DNA of 64,000 nucleotides from Herbidospora yilanensis (GCF_001570565.1 NZ_BBXE01000029.1:64964-128963), one strand, 5' to 3'. Numbered from the stretch's first letter, positions 7,998 through 17,071 are shown. The notes: generated by a model not told the origin, from the letters alone. Program-made: numbers and translations.

Positions 7998-9527
7998 ATG
8001 CGAATCGAGACCCTGCTGCGGCAGAACGCGGTCCGGCGCGGCGAGCGGCTCGCCGTCATCACCGACGAACGCACCCTCACCTGGGCCGAGCTCGACCACG
8101 AGAGCGACCGCCTGGCCAACGCGCTGACCGCCCTCGGCCTGCGGGCCCAGGAACGGGTGGCGCTCGTGCTCGGCAACGGCCACCCGATCGTGACCGCCTT
8201 CTACGGGCTCTGGAAGGTGAACCTGGTCGCGGTCGGCGTCAACCCCAAGATGACCGCCCCCGAGATCACCCGCATCCTGGCCCACTCGGGCGCGGCGGCC
8301 GTCATCACCGACACCCCGGCGGGTGCGGAGGCCGCGAGGGCCGTGCCCGGCGTGCGCGTGGTCGTCACCGCCGAGAGCCTCGGCGACCTCATCGCGAGCG
8401 CCGACCCCACCCCGCCCCCGGCGACGGGCGACGGCGGCGACCTGCGCTCGCTGCGCTACACCAGCGGCACCACCGGCGCGCCCAAGGGCTGCATGGCCAC
8501 CCACGACCAGCAGCTCGCGCACACCGCCAACTACCTCGCCGAGATCGCCGTCCCGCGCGGCGGCCCCACCTGGCTCTCGGTGCCGCTCACGCTCGGCGTC
8601 GGCGCGTCGTTCGTGACCACCACCGCCTACCTCGGCGTGCCCCTGCTCCTGCGGCGGCGGTTCGACCCGGCCGCGTTCGTGCGGGACGTCGCCGACCACG
8701 GGGTCGAACACGCCTTCCTGGTGCCGACCATGCTCGTCGACCTCGCCCGCGCGCTGCCCGCCCTCGGGCCCGCGCCGTCGCTCAAGATGATCGGCTACGG
8801 CGGGGCGTCGGTCTCCTGGAGCCTCGTCCGGTCGGTGGCCGAGGGGCTGGGCGTCGACCTCTACCACGCCTTCGGCGCGACCGAGGCGGGCGGCTTCACC
8901 GCGCTGCTGACGCCCGACGACCACCGCAGGTTCCTGGCCGAAGGGGCTGCCTCGATCGTCCCGGTCGGCCGTCCGGCCGCCTTCGCGGAGGTGCGCATCT
9001 TCGACGGGGACGACCGCGAGGTGCCCGTACGCGAGACGGGGGAGATGCGCATCAAGGCGCCCAGCGTGTTCTCCGGCTACTGGAGCCAGCCCGAGGTGAC
9101 CCGGCAGGTGCTCGAAGACGGGTGGCTGCGGCTCGGCGACATGGCCTGGCGCGACGAGCGCGGCTACATCTACCTGGCCGACCGGGCCCAGGGCGTGATC
9201 AGGTCGGGCGCGCAGAACGTGTACGCCGGGGAGGTCGAGGCCGTCCTCCAGGCGTGCCCGGGAGTGGCCAGGGCGGCGGTCGTCGGCGTGCCGCACGAGC
9301 GGTTCGGCGAGTCGGTCAAGGCGCTCGTGCAGCGGGTGCCCGGCGCCGGTCTGACCGAGGACGAGGTGCTGGCCCACTGCGCCGAGCGGCTGGCCGGCTA
9401 CAAACGCCCCCGCGAGGTCGAGTTCGTCGCCGACCTGCCCGTGGACGAGGGCGGCAAGATCAGGAGAGCCGAGCTGAAGCGCCTGACCGGCGTGCCGCTG
9501 GGCGAGACGGCGAAGGAGCCCCGATGA
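7998..9527 (+). CDS. Acyl-CoA synthetase (AMP-binding family)
   Basis: A 509-residue adenylate-forming ligase. It has the P-loop YTSGTTGAPKG, the A5-type YHAFGATEAGG, the hinge-side segment YIYLADRAQGVIRSGAQNVY, and the late catalytic Lys in GGKIRRAEL. It activates a carboxylic acid as the acyl-adenylate and then the CoA thioester. The A8 loop reads RSGAQN instead of the more usual xGGxN, a mild deviation. It starts ATG 11 bases after the hydrolase stop, and its own stop overlaps the alpha-subunit start. A second ligase at 18209 implies two acid substrates or two entry points. Confidence 0.9.
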   Translation: MRIETLLRQNAVRRGERLAVITDERTLTWAELDHESDRLANALTALGLRAQERVALVLGNGHPIVTAFYGLWKVNLVAVGVNPKMTAPEITRILAHSGAAAVITDTPAGAEAARAVPGVRVVVTAESLGDLIASADPTPPPATGDGGDLRSLRYTSGTTGAPKGCMATHDQQLAHTANYLAEIAVPRGGPTWLSVPLTLGVGASFVTTTAYLGVPLLLRRRFDPAAFVRDVADHGVEHAFLVPTMLVDLARALPALGPAPSLKMIGYGGASVSWSLVRSVAEGLGVDLYHAFGATEAGGFTALLTPDDHRRFLAEGAASIVPVGRPAAFAEVRIFDGDDREVPVRETGEMRIKAPSVFSGYWSQPEVTRQVLEDGWLRLGDMAWRDERGYIYLADRAQGVIRSGAQNVYAGEVEAVLQACPGVARAAVVGVPHERFGESVKALVQRVPGAGLTEDEVLAHCAERLAGYKRPREVEFVADLPVDEGGKIRRAELKRLTGVPLGETAKEPR

Positions 9528-10405
9528 GCACGAGCAAGGTGACCACGCCGGAGGAGGCGGTCGCCGGCATCCCCGACGGCGCGGTCGTCGCGCTGGGCGG
9601 CGTGCACTCCCACAACAGCCCGATGGCCCTGGTCAACGCGCTGATCAGGCGCGGCGTCCGCGACCTGGAACTCATCCCGACGCCGAGCGCGGGCGCGCCG
9701 GTCGACATGCTGATCGCGGCCGGGTGCGTGCGCCGCCTGCACGTCTCCTACGTCGGCCTGGAGTTCCTCGGCCTGGCCCCGAACTTCCGGCGGGCCGCCG
9801 AGAACCAGAGCATCGAGATCGTGGAGGGCGACGAGGCCTACATCGTGTACGGCTTCCGGGCCGGCGCGAGCCGGTTGCCCTTCCTGCCCCTGCCGCCCCT
9901 CTACGAGGGCACCGACCTGCCCAAGGTGAACCCGCGCATCAAGACCGTGGTCGACCCGTACACGGGACGCACGGTCACCACCGTCCCGGCCCTGCGCGCC
10001 GACTACGGCCTGTTCCACGCGCAGGTCACCGACCGCAGGGGCAACACGCAGATCTTCGGCCAGCGCCGCTTCGAGGACGTCATGGCCAAGGCCTGCGACC
10101 ACGTGATCATCAGCTCCGACGAGATCCTCGACGAGTACGCCCCCGCCCCCGACCCCCGGATCGTCTCCATCCCCGGGGCGATCGTCGAGACCGTCGCGCA
10201 CGCGCCCTACGGCGCCTACCCGCTGTCGTCGCCGGGCCACTACGGCTACGACCGCGACCGCCTGGTGGAGTATCGCGACCTGGCGGCGCAGGACCGCACG
10301 AAGGAGTACCTGGAGACCCACGTGCACTCGGTGGCCGACCACCGGGAGCACCTGGAGAAGGTGGGCGTGACCCGCCTCCTGGGTCTCCAGCAGACCTTCC
10401 GCTAG
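9524..10405 (+). CDS. CoA-transferase family I, alpha subunit (IpdA-like)
   Basis: A 293-residue alpha subunit. GAVVALGGVHSHNSPMALV is the glycine-rich opening typical of the family, ELIPTPSAGAPVDMLIAAG lies on the core sheet, and NYGG-type segments are replaced by DYGLFHAQVTDRRGNTQIFG. The length is close to that of actinobacterial IpdA. With the beta subunit at 5589 it should form the active heteromer, either a CoA-transferase or a ring-opening hydrolase. The ATG overlaps the ligase stop (ATGA). It ends five bases before the converging aldo/keto reductase. Confidence 0.83.
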   Translation: MSTSKVTTPEEAVAGIPDGAVVALGGVHSHNSPMALVNALIRRGVRDLELIPTPSAGAPVDMLIAAGCVRRLHVSYVGLEFLGLAPNFRRAAENQSIEIVEGDEAYIVYGFRAGASRLPFLPLPPLYEGTDLPKVNPRIKTVVDPYTGRTVTTVPALRADYGLFHAQVTDRRGNTQIFGQRRFEDVMAKACDHVIISSDEILDEYAPAPDPRIVSIPGAIVETVAHAPYGAYPLSSPGHYGYDRDRLVEYRDLAAQDRTKEYLETHVHSVADHREHLEKVGVTRLLGLQQTFR

Positions 10406-10410
10406 TCAGC

Positions 10411-11412
10411 TCACCACGCGTAGGCCTCCGGCGCGGGGCCCGGCCCGGGGAAGATCTCGTCGAGCCGGGCCAGCGTCGTCTCGTCGAGCTTCACGTCGAA
10501 GGCCCGCACGGCGGCCTCCAGTTGCCCGGCCGTGCGGGGCCCGATGATGGGCGCGGTCACCCCGGGACGGGTCAGCAACCAGGCCACGGCCACGTTCGCC
10601 GGGTCTTCGCCGAGGTCGGCGCACAGGTTCTCGTACGCCTCCACCTGCGCGCGGTGGTGTTCCAGCTTCACCATGCGGCGGCCGCGGTGCGGGGCCATGC
10701 CCGCGCCGGGCAGCGCCCTGCCGAGGGTGTTCTCGCGTTCCTTGCGGAGCACGCCGCCGAGCAGCCCGGCGTCCAGCGGCGACCACGGCATCATGCCGAC
10801 GCCGTAGTGGCGGCAGGCCGGCAGCACCTCCAGTTCCGCCGTGCGCTCCAGCAGGTTGTAGACGGTCTGCTCGCTCACCAGGCCCAGGTGGCCGCGCCGG
10901 GCCGCGATCTCCTGGCCGCCCGCGATATGCCAGCCGGGGTGGTTCGACGAGCCGACGTACACGATCTTGCCCTGGGCCTTGAGGAGCTCCATCGCCTCCC
11001 AGATCTCCTCCCAGCGCACCGACCGGTCGATGTGGTGCGGCTGGTAGAGGTCGATGTGGTCGACGCCGAGGCGGCGCAGCGAGTCCTCGCAGGCGCGGCG
11101 GATGTGGATGGCCGACAGGCCGGAGTTGTTGGGCCCCTCGGCCATGCGCCCGTAGAGCTTGGTGGCCAGCACGACACGCTCGCGCCGCCCGCCGCCCTGG
11201 GCCAGCCAGCGGCCGATGATCTGCTCGGTGAGGCCCTCGCCGAAGCTCCAGCCGTACACGTTGGACGTGTCGATCAGGTTGACGCCCAGCTCAAGGGCCC
11301 TGTCCATGATCGCGAACGCGTCCTCCCCGGTGGTCTGGGTGCCGAAGTTGTCGGTGCCGAGGACCAGGCGGCTGATGACCAGACCGCTGCGGCCGAGGTT
11401 CGCATACTCCAC
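10411..11412 (-). CDS. Aldo/keto reductase
   Basis: A 333-residue NADPH-dependent reductase with the tetrad visible: Asp/Tyr in LIDTSNVYG, Lys in VLATKLYG and His in YQPHHIDR. The C-terminal cofactor region is PIIGPRTAGQLEAA. The length and GSSNHPGWHIA segment fit the larger bacterial (YajO/YghZ-like) branch. The start is GTG with GGAG upstream. It is transcribed alone and leftward, divergent from the aldehyde dehydrogenase at 11584, with operator element B between them. It likely reduces an aldehyde or ketone intermediate. Confidence 0.88.
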   Translation of the reverse strand: MEYANLGRSGLVISRLVLGTDNFGTQTTGEDAFAIMDRALELGVNLIDTSNVYGWSFGEGLTEQIIGRWLAQGGGRRERVVLATKLYGRMAEGPNNSGLSAIHIRRACEDSLRRLGVDHIDLYQPHHIDRSVRWEEIWEAMELLKAQGKIVYVGSSNHPGWHIAGGQEIAARRGHLGLVSEQTVYNLLERTAELEVLPACRHYGVGMMPWSPLDAGLLGGVLRKERENTLGRALPGAGMAPHRGRRMVKLEHHRAQVEAYENLCADLGEDPANVAVAWLLTRPGVTAPIIGPRTAGQLEAAVRAFDVKLDETTLARLDEIFPGPGPAPEAYAW

Positions 11413-11431
11413 GGGAGCTCCTCAGAGATTT

Positions 11432-11453
11432 CATTTATCGGACGATAAGTCCT
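11432..11453 (-). promoter_or_regulatory. Operator-like element B, overlapping divergent promoters
   Basis: The second copy of the 22-bp element. Here it contains a near-perfect dyad TTATCG-TC-CGATAA as well as GGAC-N5-GTCC. A TATAAG hexamer at 11453-11458 could be the -10 box for the rightward dehydrogenase operon, which would put the element across its spacer, a position suited to repression. The rest of 11413-11583 holds no other gene. Confidence 0.6.
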
Positions 11454-11583
11454 ATAAGTAAGATCCGATGGTAGCGTTGCGCCACAGCCGAGGGCAAAAG
11501 CGCACGTCGCGGTCCTTTCGTAGCCGAAATGACGGTGGCGATCTCTGTGCCCGGGCCCAGAATCCGCCCGACGGGAGCAGTCG

Positions 11584-13035
11584 TTGAGCACAAACGTTCC
11601 GTCCGCCCACACCTTCGTCTCCGGCGAGCTCCGGCACGGCGGTGGCCGGGAGTTCGTCACCGTCCACCCTCCCGACGGCACGCCGCTGGCCACCGTCCAG
11701 GAGACCGGGCCCGGCCTGGTCGACGCGGCCGTGCGCGCGGCCGCCGCCGCCCAGCCCGCCTGGGCCGCCACCTCCCCGCACGAACGCGCCCGGATCCTGC
11801 GCGCCGCCGCCGACCTGCTCGAATCCCGGCGCGACCGGTTCGCGGAACTCGTCGCCCTCGACAACGGCAAGGTCCTGGCCGAGGCCCACGGCGAGGTCAC
11901 GGTGGCCGCCGCCCACTTACGCGCGGCGGCCGGCTGGGCCGCCACCCTCGAAGGCGGCACGCTCCCGTACGACGGCGGCTCGATCCGTATGGTCTTCCGC
12001 GAACCGGTCGGCGTCGTCGCCGCGATCATCCCGTTCAACACCACGCTCGTCTTCGCCGCGCAGAAGGCCGGGCCCGCGCTGACCGCGGGCAACGCGGTGC
12101 TGGTCAAGGCCCCGGAGCTGAGCCCGCTGGCCGCCCCCGTCTTCGCCGCGCTGCTCAGCGAGGCGGGCTTGCCGCCGGACCTGCTCCAAGTGCTCCAGGG
12201 CGGCGGCGACGTCGGCCGCCGCCTGGCCGGGCACGCGGCGGTGACCATGGTGTCCTTCACCGGCAGCACCGAGGTCGGCCGCCAGGTCATGCGCTCGGCG
12301 GCCGGCGGCGTGAAACGGGTGCTGCTCGAACTCGGCGGCAAGTCCGCCAACATCGTCTACGCCGACGCCGACCTCGACGCCGCCCTGCACGCCACCGTCG
12401 GCGGCGTGTTCCGCAACGCCGGGCAGCGCTGCTTCTCCGGCTCCCGGCTGCTCGTCGAGGAGCCGGTCGCCGAGGAGTTCACCACCCGCGTCGCGGACCT
12501 GGCCCGGTCGATCCGGGTCGGCCCGCCGTTCGACCCCGCCAGCCGCCTCGGCTCGCTCATCTCGGCGGCGGAGGCGGCCCGGGTGCACGGCATGGTCGAG
12601 GACGCCGTCGCCCAGGGCGCGAGGGTGCTGGCCGGAGGCACGCCCCCGGACGGCGCGTTCTACGCCCCGACCGTGCTGGAGATCCCCGGCCGCCCGCCGG
12701 AGATCGTCTACCAGGAGGTCTTCGGGCCGGTGCTGACCGTGCAGCGGTTCTCCGGCGCCGACGAGGCGGTCGCGCTCGCCAACGACTCGCCGTTCGGGCT
12801 GGTCGGCGGCTGCTGGACCCGCGACATCGAGCGCGCGCTGACCACCGCCCGGCGGGTGCGCTCCGGCTACTTCTGGATCAACTCCTACGGCGCGCTCGCC
12901 CTGGACGCGCCCATCGGCGGCGTCGGCCTGTCCGGCGTCGGCCGCGAGCTGGGCCGCATCGGCCACGAGGCCTACACCGAGACCAAGACCGTGATCATCG
13001 ACACCGCCCCGGCCGCCGCGCCGCGCTGGTACTGA
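11584..13035 (+). CDS. Aldehyde dehydrogenase (NAD(P)-dependent)
   Basis: A 483-residue ALDH-superfamily enzyme. FTGSTEVGRQVM is the cofactor loop, LLELGGKSANIVYADADLD carries the general-base Glu, and AGQRCFSGSRLLVEE carries the catalytic Cys. The ending EAYTETKTVII is typical. The start is TTG with GGGAG upstream. It oxidises an aldehyde to an acid that could feed a CoA ligase in the locus (inference). It is followed after 14 bases by an alcohol dehydrogenase, giving an alcohol-to-acid pair. Confidence 0.92.
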   Translation: MSTNVPSAHTFVSGELRHGGGREFVTVHPPDGTPLATVQETGPGLVDAAVRAAAAAQPAWAATSPHERARILRAAADLLESRRDRFAELVALDNGKVLAEAHGEVTVAAAHLRAAAGWAATLEGGTLPYDGGSIRMVFREPVGVVAAIIPFNTTLVFAAQKAGPALTAGNAVLVKAPELSPLAAPVFAALLSEAGLPPDLLQVLQGGGDVGRRLAGHAAVTMVSFTGSTEVGRQVMRSAAGGVKRVLLELGGKSANIVYADADLDAALHATVGGVFRNAGQRCFSGSRLLVEEPVAEEFTTRVADLARSIRVGPPFDPASRLGSLISAAEAARVHGMVEDAVAQGARVLAGGTPPDGAFYAPTVLEIPGRPPEIVYQEVFGPVLTVQRFSGADEAVALANDSPFGLVGGCWTRDIERALTTARRVRSGYFWINSYGALALDAPIGGVGLSGVGRELGRIGHEAYTETKTVIIDTAPAAAPRWY

Positions 13036-13049
13036 CCCGAGGAGAGCCC

Positions 13050-14135
13050 ATGGCCGCCCACTACCGAGGGGCCGTGGCGCGCGCCGCGCACGGCCCGCTG
13101 GCGATCGAGGACATACCGGTACACGAACCGGTCGGCGACGAGGTGCGGATCGAGGTGGCGGCCTGCGGCCTGTGCCACAGCGACGTGCACTTCATGCACG
13201 GCACCTCCGGCGCCGACTTCCCCTACCTCGTCGGGCACGAGGTGGCCGGGCGGGTGTCCCGGCTCGGCCCGGCCGCCTCCGGGCTGCGGGTCGGCGACGC
13301 GGTGGTGGTCGCGCCGATGGTGGCGTGCGGGGGCTGCCGCCAGTGCGCGGCCGGACGGCCCCGCGCCTGCCCCGACCGGCTGCTCCGGCGGCCGGGGGTG
13401 CCGCTCGGCGACGGCGTGCCCGCCACGCCGGTGCTGGGCGTGGGCGGTCTGGCGGAACTGGTCACCGTGCCGGCCCGGCACGTCGTGCCGATCGACCCCC
13501 GGGTGCCCTCGCGCATCGCGGCGCTGCTCGGTTGCGCGGTGCCGAGCGGCTTCGGCGCGGCCGTCAACACCGCCGAGGCCGGCCCGGCCGACGACGTGGT
13601 GGTGCTCGGCTGCGGCGGCGTGGGCGTCGCGGCGGTCGCCGGGGCGGCCTACGCCGGGGCGCGCACGGTGATCGCGGTGGACGTGAAGGAGGCCAAGCTC
13701 GACGCGGCCCGCCGCTTCGGCGCGACCCACGTCGTGGACGCCTCGAAGGAGGACGTCGCCGAACGCGTGCGCGAGGTGACCGGCGGCAGGGGCGCCGACG
13801 TCGTGCTCGACGCCGTCGGCGGGCCCGCGTCGTTCGCGGTCGCCGACGCGGTGCGCGGCCCCGGCTCCCGCCTGGTCGTGGTCGGCGCACCCCGGCAGGG
13901 CGACACCGTCGGCCTGCCGCTCCGGCGGCTCTTCCTGACCGGCGGCTCGATCAGGGTGTCGATCTGGGGCGACTGCGACGCGCCCCGCGACCTGCCGCTG
14001 CTCGCCTCGCTCTACCTCGGCGGGCGGCTGCCGCTGGAGGAGTACGTCACCGGCACCTACCCGCTCGACGACGCCGCCCTCGGCTACGCGCGGCTGCTCT
14101 CGGGTGAGGCGCTGCGTGGCGTCGTCGTGCTCTGA
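13050..14135 (+). CDS. Zinc-dependent alcohol dehydrogenase (MDR family)
   Basis: A 361-residue medium-chain dehydrogenase. Catalytic zinc ligands lie in CGLCHSDVH and VGHEVAG. The structural zinc site is CGGCRQCAAGRPRAC, and the nucleotide motif is VLGCGGVGVAAV. The ATG has GGAGAG just upstream. It pairs with the preceding aldehyde dehydrogenase to oxidise an alcohol through the aldehyde to an acid. The operon it shares starts at 11584 and lies under operator element B. Confidence 0.92.
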   Translation: MAAHYRGAVARAAHGPLAIEDIPVHEPVGDEVRIEVAACGLCHSDVHFMHGTSGADFPYLVGHEVAGRVSRLGPAASGLRVGDAVVVAPMVACGGCRQCAAGRPRACPDRLLRRPGVPLGDGVPATPVLGVGGLAELVTVPARHVVPIDPRVPSRIAALLGCAVPSGFGAAVNTAEAGPADDVVVLGCGGVGVAAVAGAAYAGARTVIAVDVKEAKLDAARRFGATHVVDASKEDVAERVREVTGGRGADVVLDAVGGPASFAVADAVRGPGSRLVVVGAPRQGDTVGLPLRRLFLTGGSIRVSIWGDCDAPRDLPLLASLYLGGRLPLEEYVTGTYPLDDAALGYARLLSGEALRGVVVL

Positions 14136-14139
14136 GCGG

Positions 14140-14169
14140 TTGACAGATCGCTCGGCGCCACCACAGAAT
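14140..14169 (+). promoter_or_regulatory. Candidate promoter of the 14224-23691 operon
   Basis: TTGACA at 14140-14145 and CAGAAT at 14164-14169 are separated by 18 bases. The -35 is a perfect consensus hexamer and the -10 matches 4 of 6. If used, transcription would begin just upstream of operator element C. This is a sequence-only prediction. Confidence 0.4.
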
Positions 14170-14181
14170 CAAAACAAATTT

Positions 14182-14203
14182 CGGACTGGTTGTCCGATAA
14201 TTG
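14182..14203 (+). promoter_or_regulatory. Operator-like element C
   Basis: The third copy of the 22-bp element, 20 bases before the VOC gene start. It includes a perfect dyad CGGAC-N5-GTCCG followed by CGATAA. The surrounding A+T-rich stretch stands out from the locus. Its position downstream of the candidate promoter would suit repression of the long operon. Confidence 0.6.
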
Positions 14204-14223
14204 ATAAATACCGAGGAGTGAGG

Positions 14224-14733
14224 ATGGCCACCGCCCCGCTGCGCGCACCGCGCTCGCTCAACCACATCGCCTACCCGACCTGGGACTCGCAGGCCACGCA
14301 CGACTTCTACACCGAGGTCCTCAAGTGCGAGCTCATCGCCGCGATCCAGCTCGACGTGGTGCCCTCCAGCGGCGCGAAGACGCCGTACCTGCACACGTTC
14401 TTCGGCCTGGGCGACGGCGGCGCGATCGCCTTCTTCGAGGTGGACGGGCTGGAGAACCCGGGCCCCGACGCGGTGCCCTCGTGGATCCGGCACATCGCGC
14501 TGAACGTCGACTCCATGGAGGAACTGCACGCCTGGAAGGCCCACTTCGCGGCCAAGGGCGTCGAGACGGTCGGCATCGTCGACCACGACGGCGTCTGGGA
14601 GTCGCTCTACCTCTTCGACCCCAACGGCGTCCGGATTGAACTGACCCTCCAAACCCGCCCGCTCACCGCCGACGACGCCCGCGAGGGCGCCGCGGCGCTG
14701 GCCGAGTGGACCGCGCGGAGCCGTCCGTGCTGA
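14224..14733 (+). CDS. VOC-superfamily (glyoxalase / extradiol dioxygenase-like) protein
   Basis: A 169-residue single-module VOC protein. SLNHIAYPTWD has the first metal-ligand His, YLHTFFGLGDGGAIAFFEV holds the central strand, RHIALNVDS begins the second paired module, and GVRIELTLQ has the terminal Glu. The family includes extradiol dioxygenases, glyoxalases and epimerases; metal-ligand geometry alone does not separate these. GAGG precedes the ATG. It is the first gene of the long rightward operon, so it probably acts early or serves a side reaction of the pathway. Confidence 0.82.
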   Translation: MATAPLRAPRSLNHIAYPTWDSQATHDFYTEVLKCELIAAIQLDVVPSSGAKTPYLHTFFGLGDGGAIAFFEVDGLENPGPDAVPSWIRHIALNVDSMEELHAWKAHFAAKGVETVGIVDHDGVWESLYLFDPNGVRIELTLQTRPLTADDAREGAAALAEWTARSRPC

Positions 14734-15863
14734 CCCGTGAGCTGCTCGCCGTGCCGATGACGCCCGGCGGGCGGCTCGACATCAACTCGGGGGTCGCCCG
14801 CCTCAGCGGCACGATCTGGGCCACCCTCTGGCGCGACGACCGCCGCCCCCACGGCGGCGCCGTCGTGCTGATCGTGCACCCGGCCTCCAACTTCCTGGGC
14901 CACTACGCGCTGGAGGCGCTGGCCTCCCGGGGCGTCGCGGCGGCGGGCCTGGCCACCCGCTACGTCGGCAACGACTCGGCGCTGATCATGGAGAACTGCG
15001 TCCTGGACGTCGGCGCGGCCGTCCGCCACCTGCGCGGGCTCGGCTACGACCGGGTCGTCCTGGTCGGCAACTCCGGCGGCGGCGGGCTGGCCGCGCTCTA
15101 CCAGTCGCAGGCCGAGACGCCGACCATCACCCACACCCCGGCCGGCGACCCGGCCGACCTCGCCGGGGCCGGGCTGATCCCGGCCGACCGCGTCGTGATG
15201 GCGATGGCCCACCCGGGCCGCGCGATCGTCTACACCGAGGGGCTCGACGCCGCGATCACCGACGAGCACGAGCCCTTCGACCGCGACGCCGCGCTCGACC
15301 TGTTCGAGCCCGCCAACGGGCCGGCGTACAGCGCCGGGTTCGTCGCCCGCTACCGGCGGGCGCAGCTCGACCGCAACCGGCGCATCACCGACTGGGCGCT
15401 GCACCGGCTCGCGACGCTGCCCGAGCACGCCCGCGACGGGAAGGGCCCCGACGACCTGCCGTTCGTCGTCCACGGCACCGCCGCCGACCCGCGTTTCCTC
15501 GACCTCTCGCTCGACCCCTCCGACCGCACGGCCGGCACCCTGTGGGGCGACGCCTGGACGGCCAACTTCCGCCCCGCCTCGCTCGGCCACCTCACGAGCC
15601 TGCGCTCCTGGCTCAGCCAGTGGAGCGCCGACCACGCCCGCGCGGACGCCTACCGCGAGCTGGCCCAGGTCAAGGCCCCCGTCATGGTCGTCTACGGCTC
15701 CGCCGACCGCGCCGCCTTCCCGAGCCACGCCCGGGGCATGTACGACGCGGTCGGCCACGACCGCCGCGAGCTGGTCGAGATCAAGGGCGCCGACCACTAC
15801 TTCCAGGGCCGTCCCGACCTGGCCGCCGTCATGTGCGACCACCTCGCCGAATGGGCCGGGTGA
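14727..15863 (+). CDS. Alpha/beta hydrolase, larger esterase-like form
   Basis: A 378-residue protein. VVLIVHPASNFLG is the first core strand, RVVLVGNSGGGGLAALY is the nucleophile elbow (G-N-S-G-G), VVYGSADRAAFP marks the acid, and KGADHYFQGR the His. A large cap region (about residues 150-280) lies between. I chose the GTG at 14727 because CGGAG lies six bases upstream; an in-frame GTG at 14706 is possible. The stop of the VOC gene overlaps its beginning. It may hydrolyse an ester or ring-cleavage product. Confidence 0.78.
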   Translation: MLTRELLAVPMTPGGRLDINSGVARLSGTIWATLWRDDRRPHGGAVVLIVHPASNFLGHYALEALASRGVAAAGLATRYVGNDSALIMENCVLDVGAAVRHLRGLGYDRVVLVGNSGGGGLAALYQSQAETPTITHTPAGDPADLAGAGLIPADRVVMAMAHPGRAIVYTEGLDAAITDEHEPFDRDAALDLFEPANGPAYSAGFVARYRRAQLDRNRRITDWALHRLATLPEHARDGKGPDDLPFVVHGTAADPRFLDLSLDPSDRTAGTLWGDAWTANFRPASLGHLTSLRSWLSQWSADHARADAYRELAQVKAPVMVVYGSADRAAFPSHARGMYDAVGHDRRELVEIKGADHYFQGRPDLAAVMCDHLAEWAG

Positions 15864-17071
15864 TGGCCGTGCTCGACGTCGCCGTGGTGGGCGCGGGACC
15901 GGTCGGCCTCACCGCCGCCCTGGCGCTGGCCGAACGGGGCATCTCGGTCACGGTCTTCGAGGAGACCCCGGTGCTCAGCACCGAGTGGCGGGCCTCGACC
16001 TTCCACCCGCCGACCCTGGAGATCGCCTGCGACCTGGGCATCGCCGAGGCGATGTTGTCGGAGGGCATCATCGCCCGGACGTACCAGATCAGGGACCGCA
16101 GGGACGGCCTCATCGCCGAGTTCGACTTCGGGCTGCTGGCCGACGAGACCGCCTACCCGTTCCGGCTCCAGCTGGAGCAGTACAAGTACACCCAGATCCT
16201 CAGCGACGCGCTGGCCCGCCGCCATCCGCGGGTGGACGTGCGGATGGGCGAGGGCGTCACCCACGTCAGCCAGGACGGCGGCACGGCCGTGCTGACCACG
16301 GCGTCGGGGGAGCGGGTGGAGGCCGGGTGGGTGCTGGCCGCCGACGGCGCGCGCAGCACGCTCCGCAAGGCCCTCGGCACCCCCTTCGAGGGGCTCACCT
16401 ACGACCACCGCTACCTGGTCCTGAGCATCGACTACCCGCTGGAGACCCTGCTCCCGGGCATCTGCGACGTCAACTACATCGCCGACCCCCGCGAGCACCT
16501 GCTGATCCTGCGGGTGCCCGACGTGTGGCGGGTCGTCGTCGCGGTGCCGCCGGAACTGCCGGCCGAGGAGGCGCTCACCGACGCCCACGTCGCGGAACGG
16601 CTGCGCGGCCTGTTCGGCGACCACCCCGACCTGCCGCTGCTGGAGCGCAAGATCTACTCCGTGCACCAGCGGGTCGCCGAGGGCTTCCGCCAGGACCGGG
16701 TGCTGCTGCTCGGCGACGCCGCCCACGTCAACAGCCCGATGGGCGGCATGGGCCTCAACGGCGGCATCCACGACGCCTTCGACCTGTCGGTCCAGCTCGG
16801 CAGGGTGCTCGGCGAGGGCGCCGGCGCCGAACTGCTCGACCACTGGGCGCACCGCCGCCGCAAGGCCGCCGTCGAGGCCGTCCAGGAGATCACCCACCGG
16901 ACGACCACCGAGATGGCCGAGCAGGACGAGGCCGAACGCCGCGGCTTCCGCCGCCGCATGGCGCAGATCGCCGCCGACCCCGCGCTGGCCAAGGCGTGGA
17001 TGCTCGACGCCGCGATGATCTCCAACGTGCGGGCCCACGGCCTGCCGCCGCGCCCCTCCGGGGGACGCTGA
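15863..17071 (+). CDS. FAD-dependent aromatic hydroxylase-type monooxygenase
   Basis: A 402-residue group-A flavin monooxygenase of the phenol-hydroxylase/MhpA type. VVGAGPVGLTAALALAERG binds FAD, VLAADGARSTLRKALG is the DG motif, and LLLGDAAHVNSPMGGMGLNG is the GD motif. It lacks the C-terminal thioredoxin-like domain of longer relatives. It likely hydroxylates an aromatic or enolic ring using NAD(P)H and O2, the probable priming step of the locus (inference). The ATG overlaps the preceding stop (TGATG); a GTG three bases upstream is an alternative. Confidence 0.88.
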   Translation: MAVLDVAVVGAGPVGLTAALALAERGISVTVFEETPVLSTEWRASTFHPPTLEIACDLGIAEAMLSEGIIARTYQIRDRRDGLIAEFDFGLLADETAYPFRLQLEQYKYTQILSDALARRHPRVDVRMGEGVTHVSQDGGTAVLTTASGERVEAGWVLAADGARSTLRKALGTPFEGLTYDHRYLVLSIDYPLETLLPGICDVNYIADPREHLLILRVPDVWRVVVAVPPELPAEEALTDAHVAERLRGLFGDHPDLPLLERKIYSVHQRVAEGFRQDRVLLLGDAAHVNSPMGGMGLNGGIHDAFDLSVQLGRVLGEGAGAELLDHWAHRRRKAAVEAVQEITHRTTTEMAEQDEAERRGFRRRMAQIAADPALAKAWMLDAAMISNVRAHGLPPRPSGGR

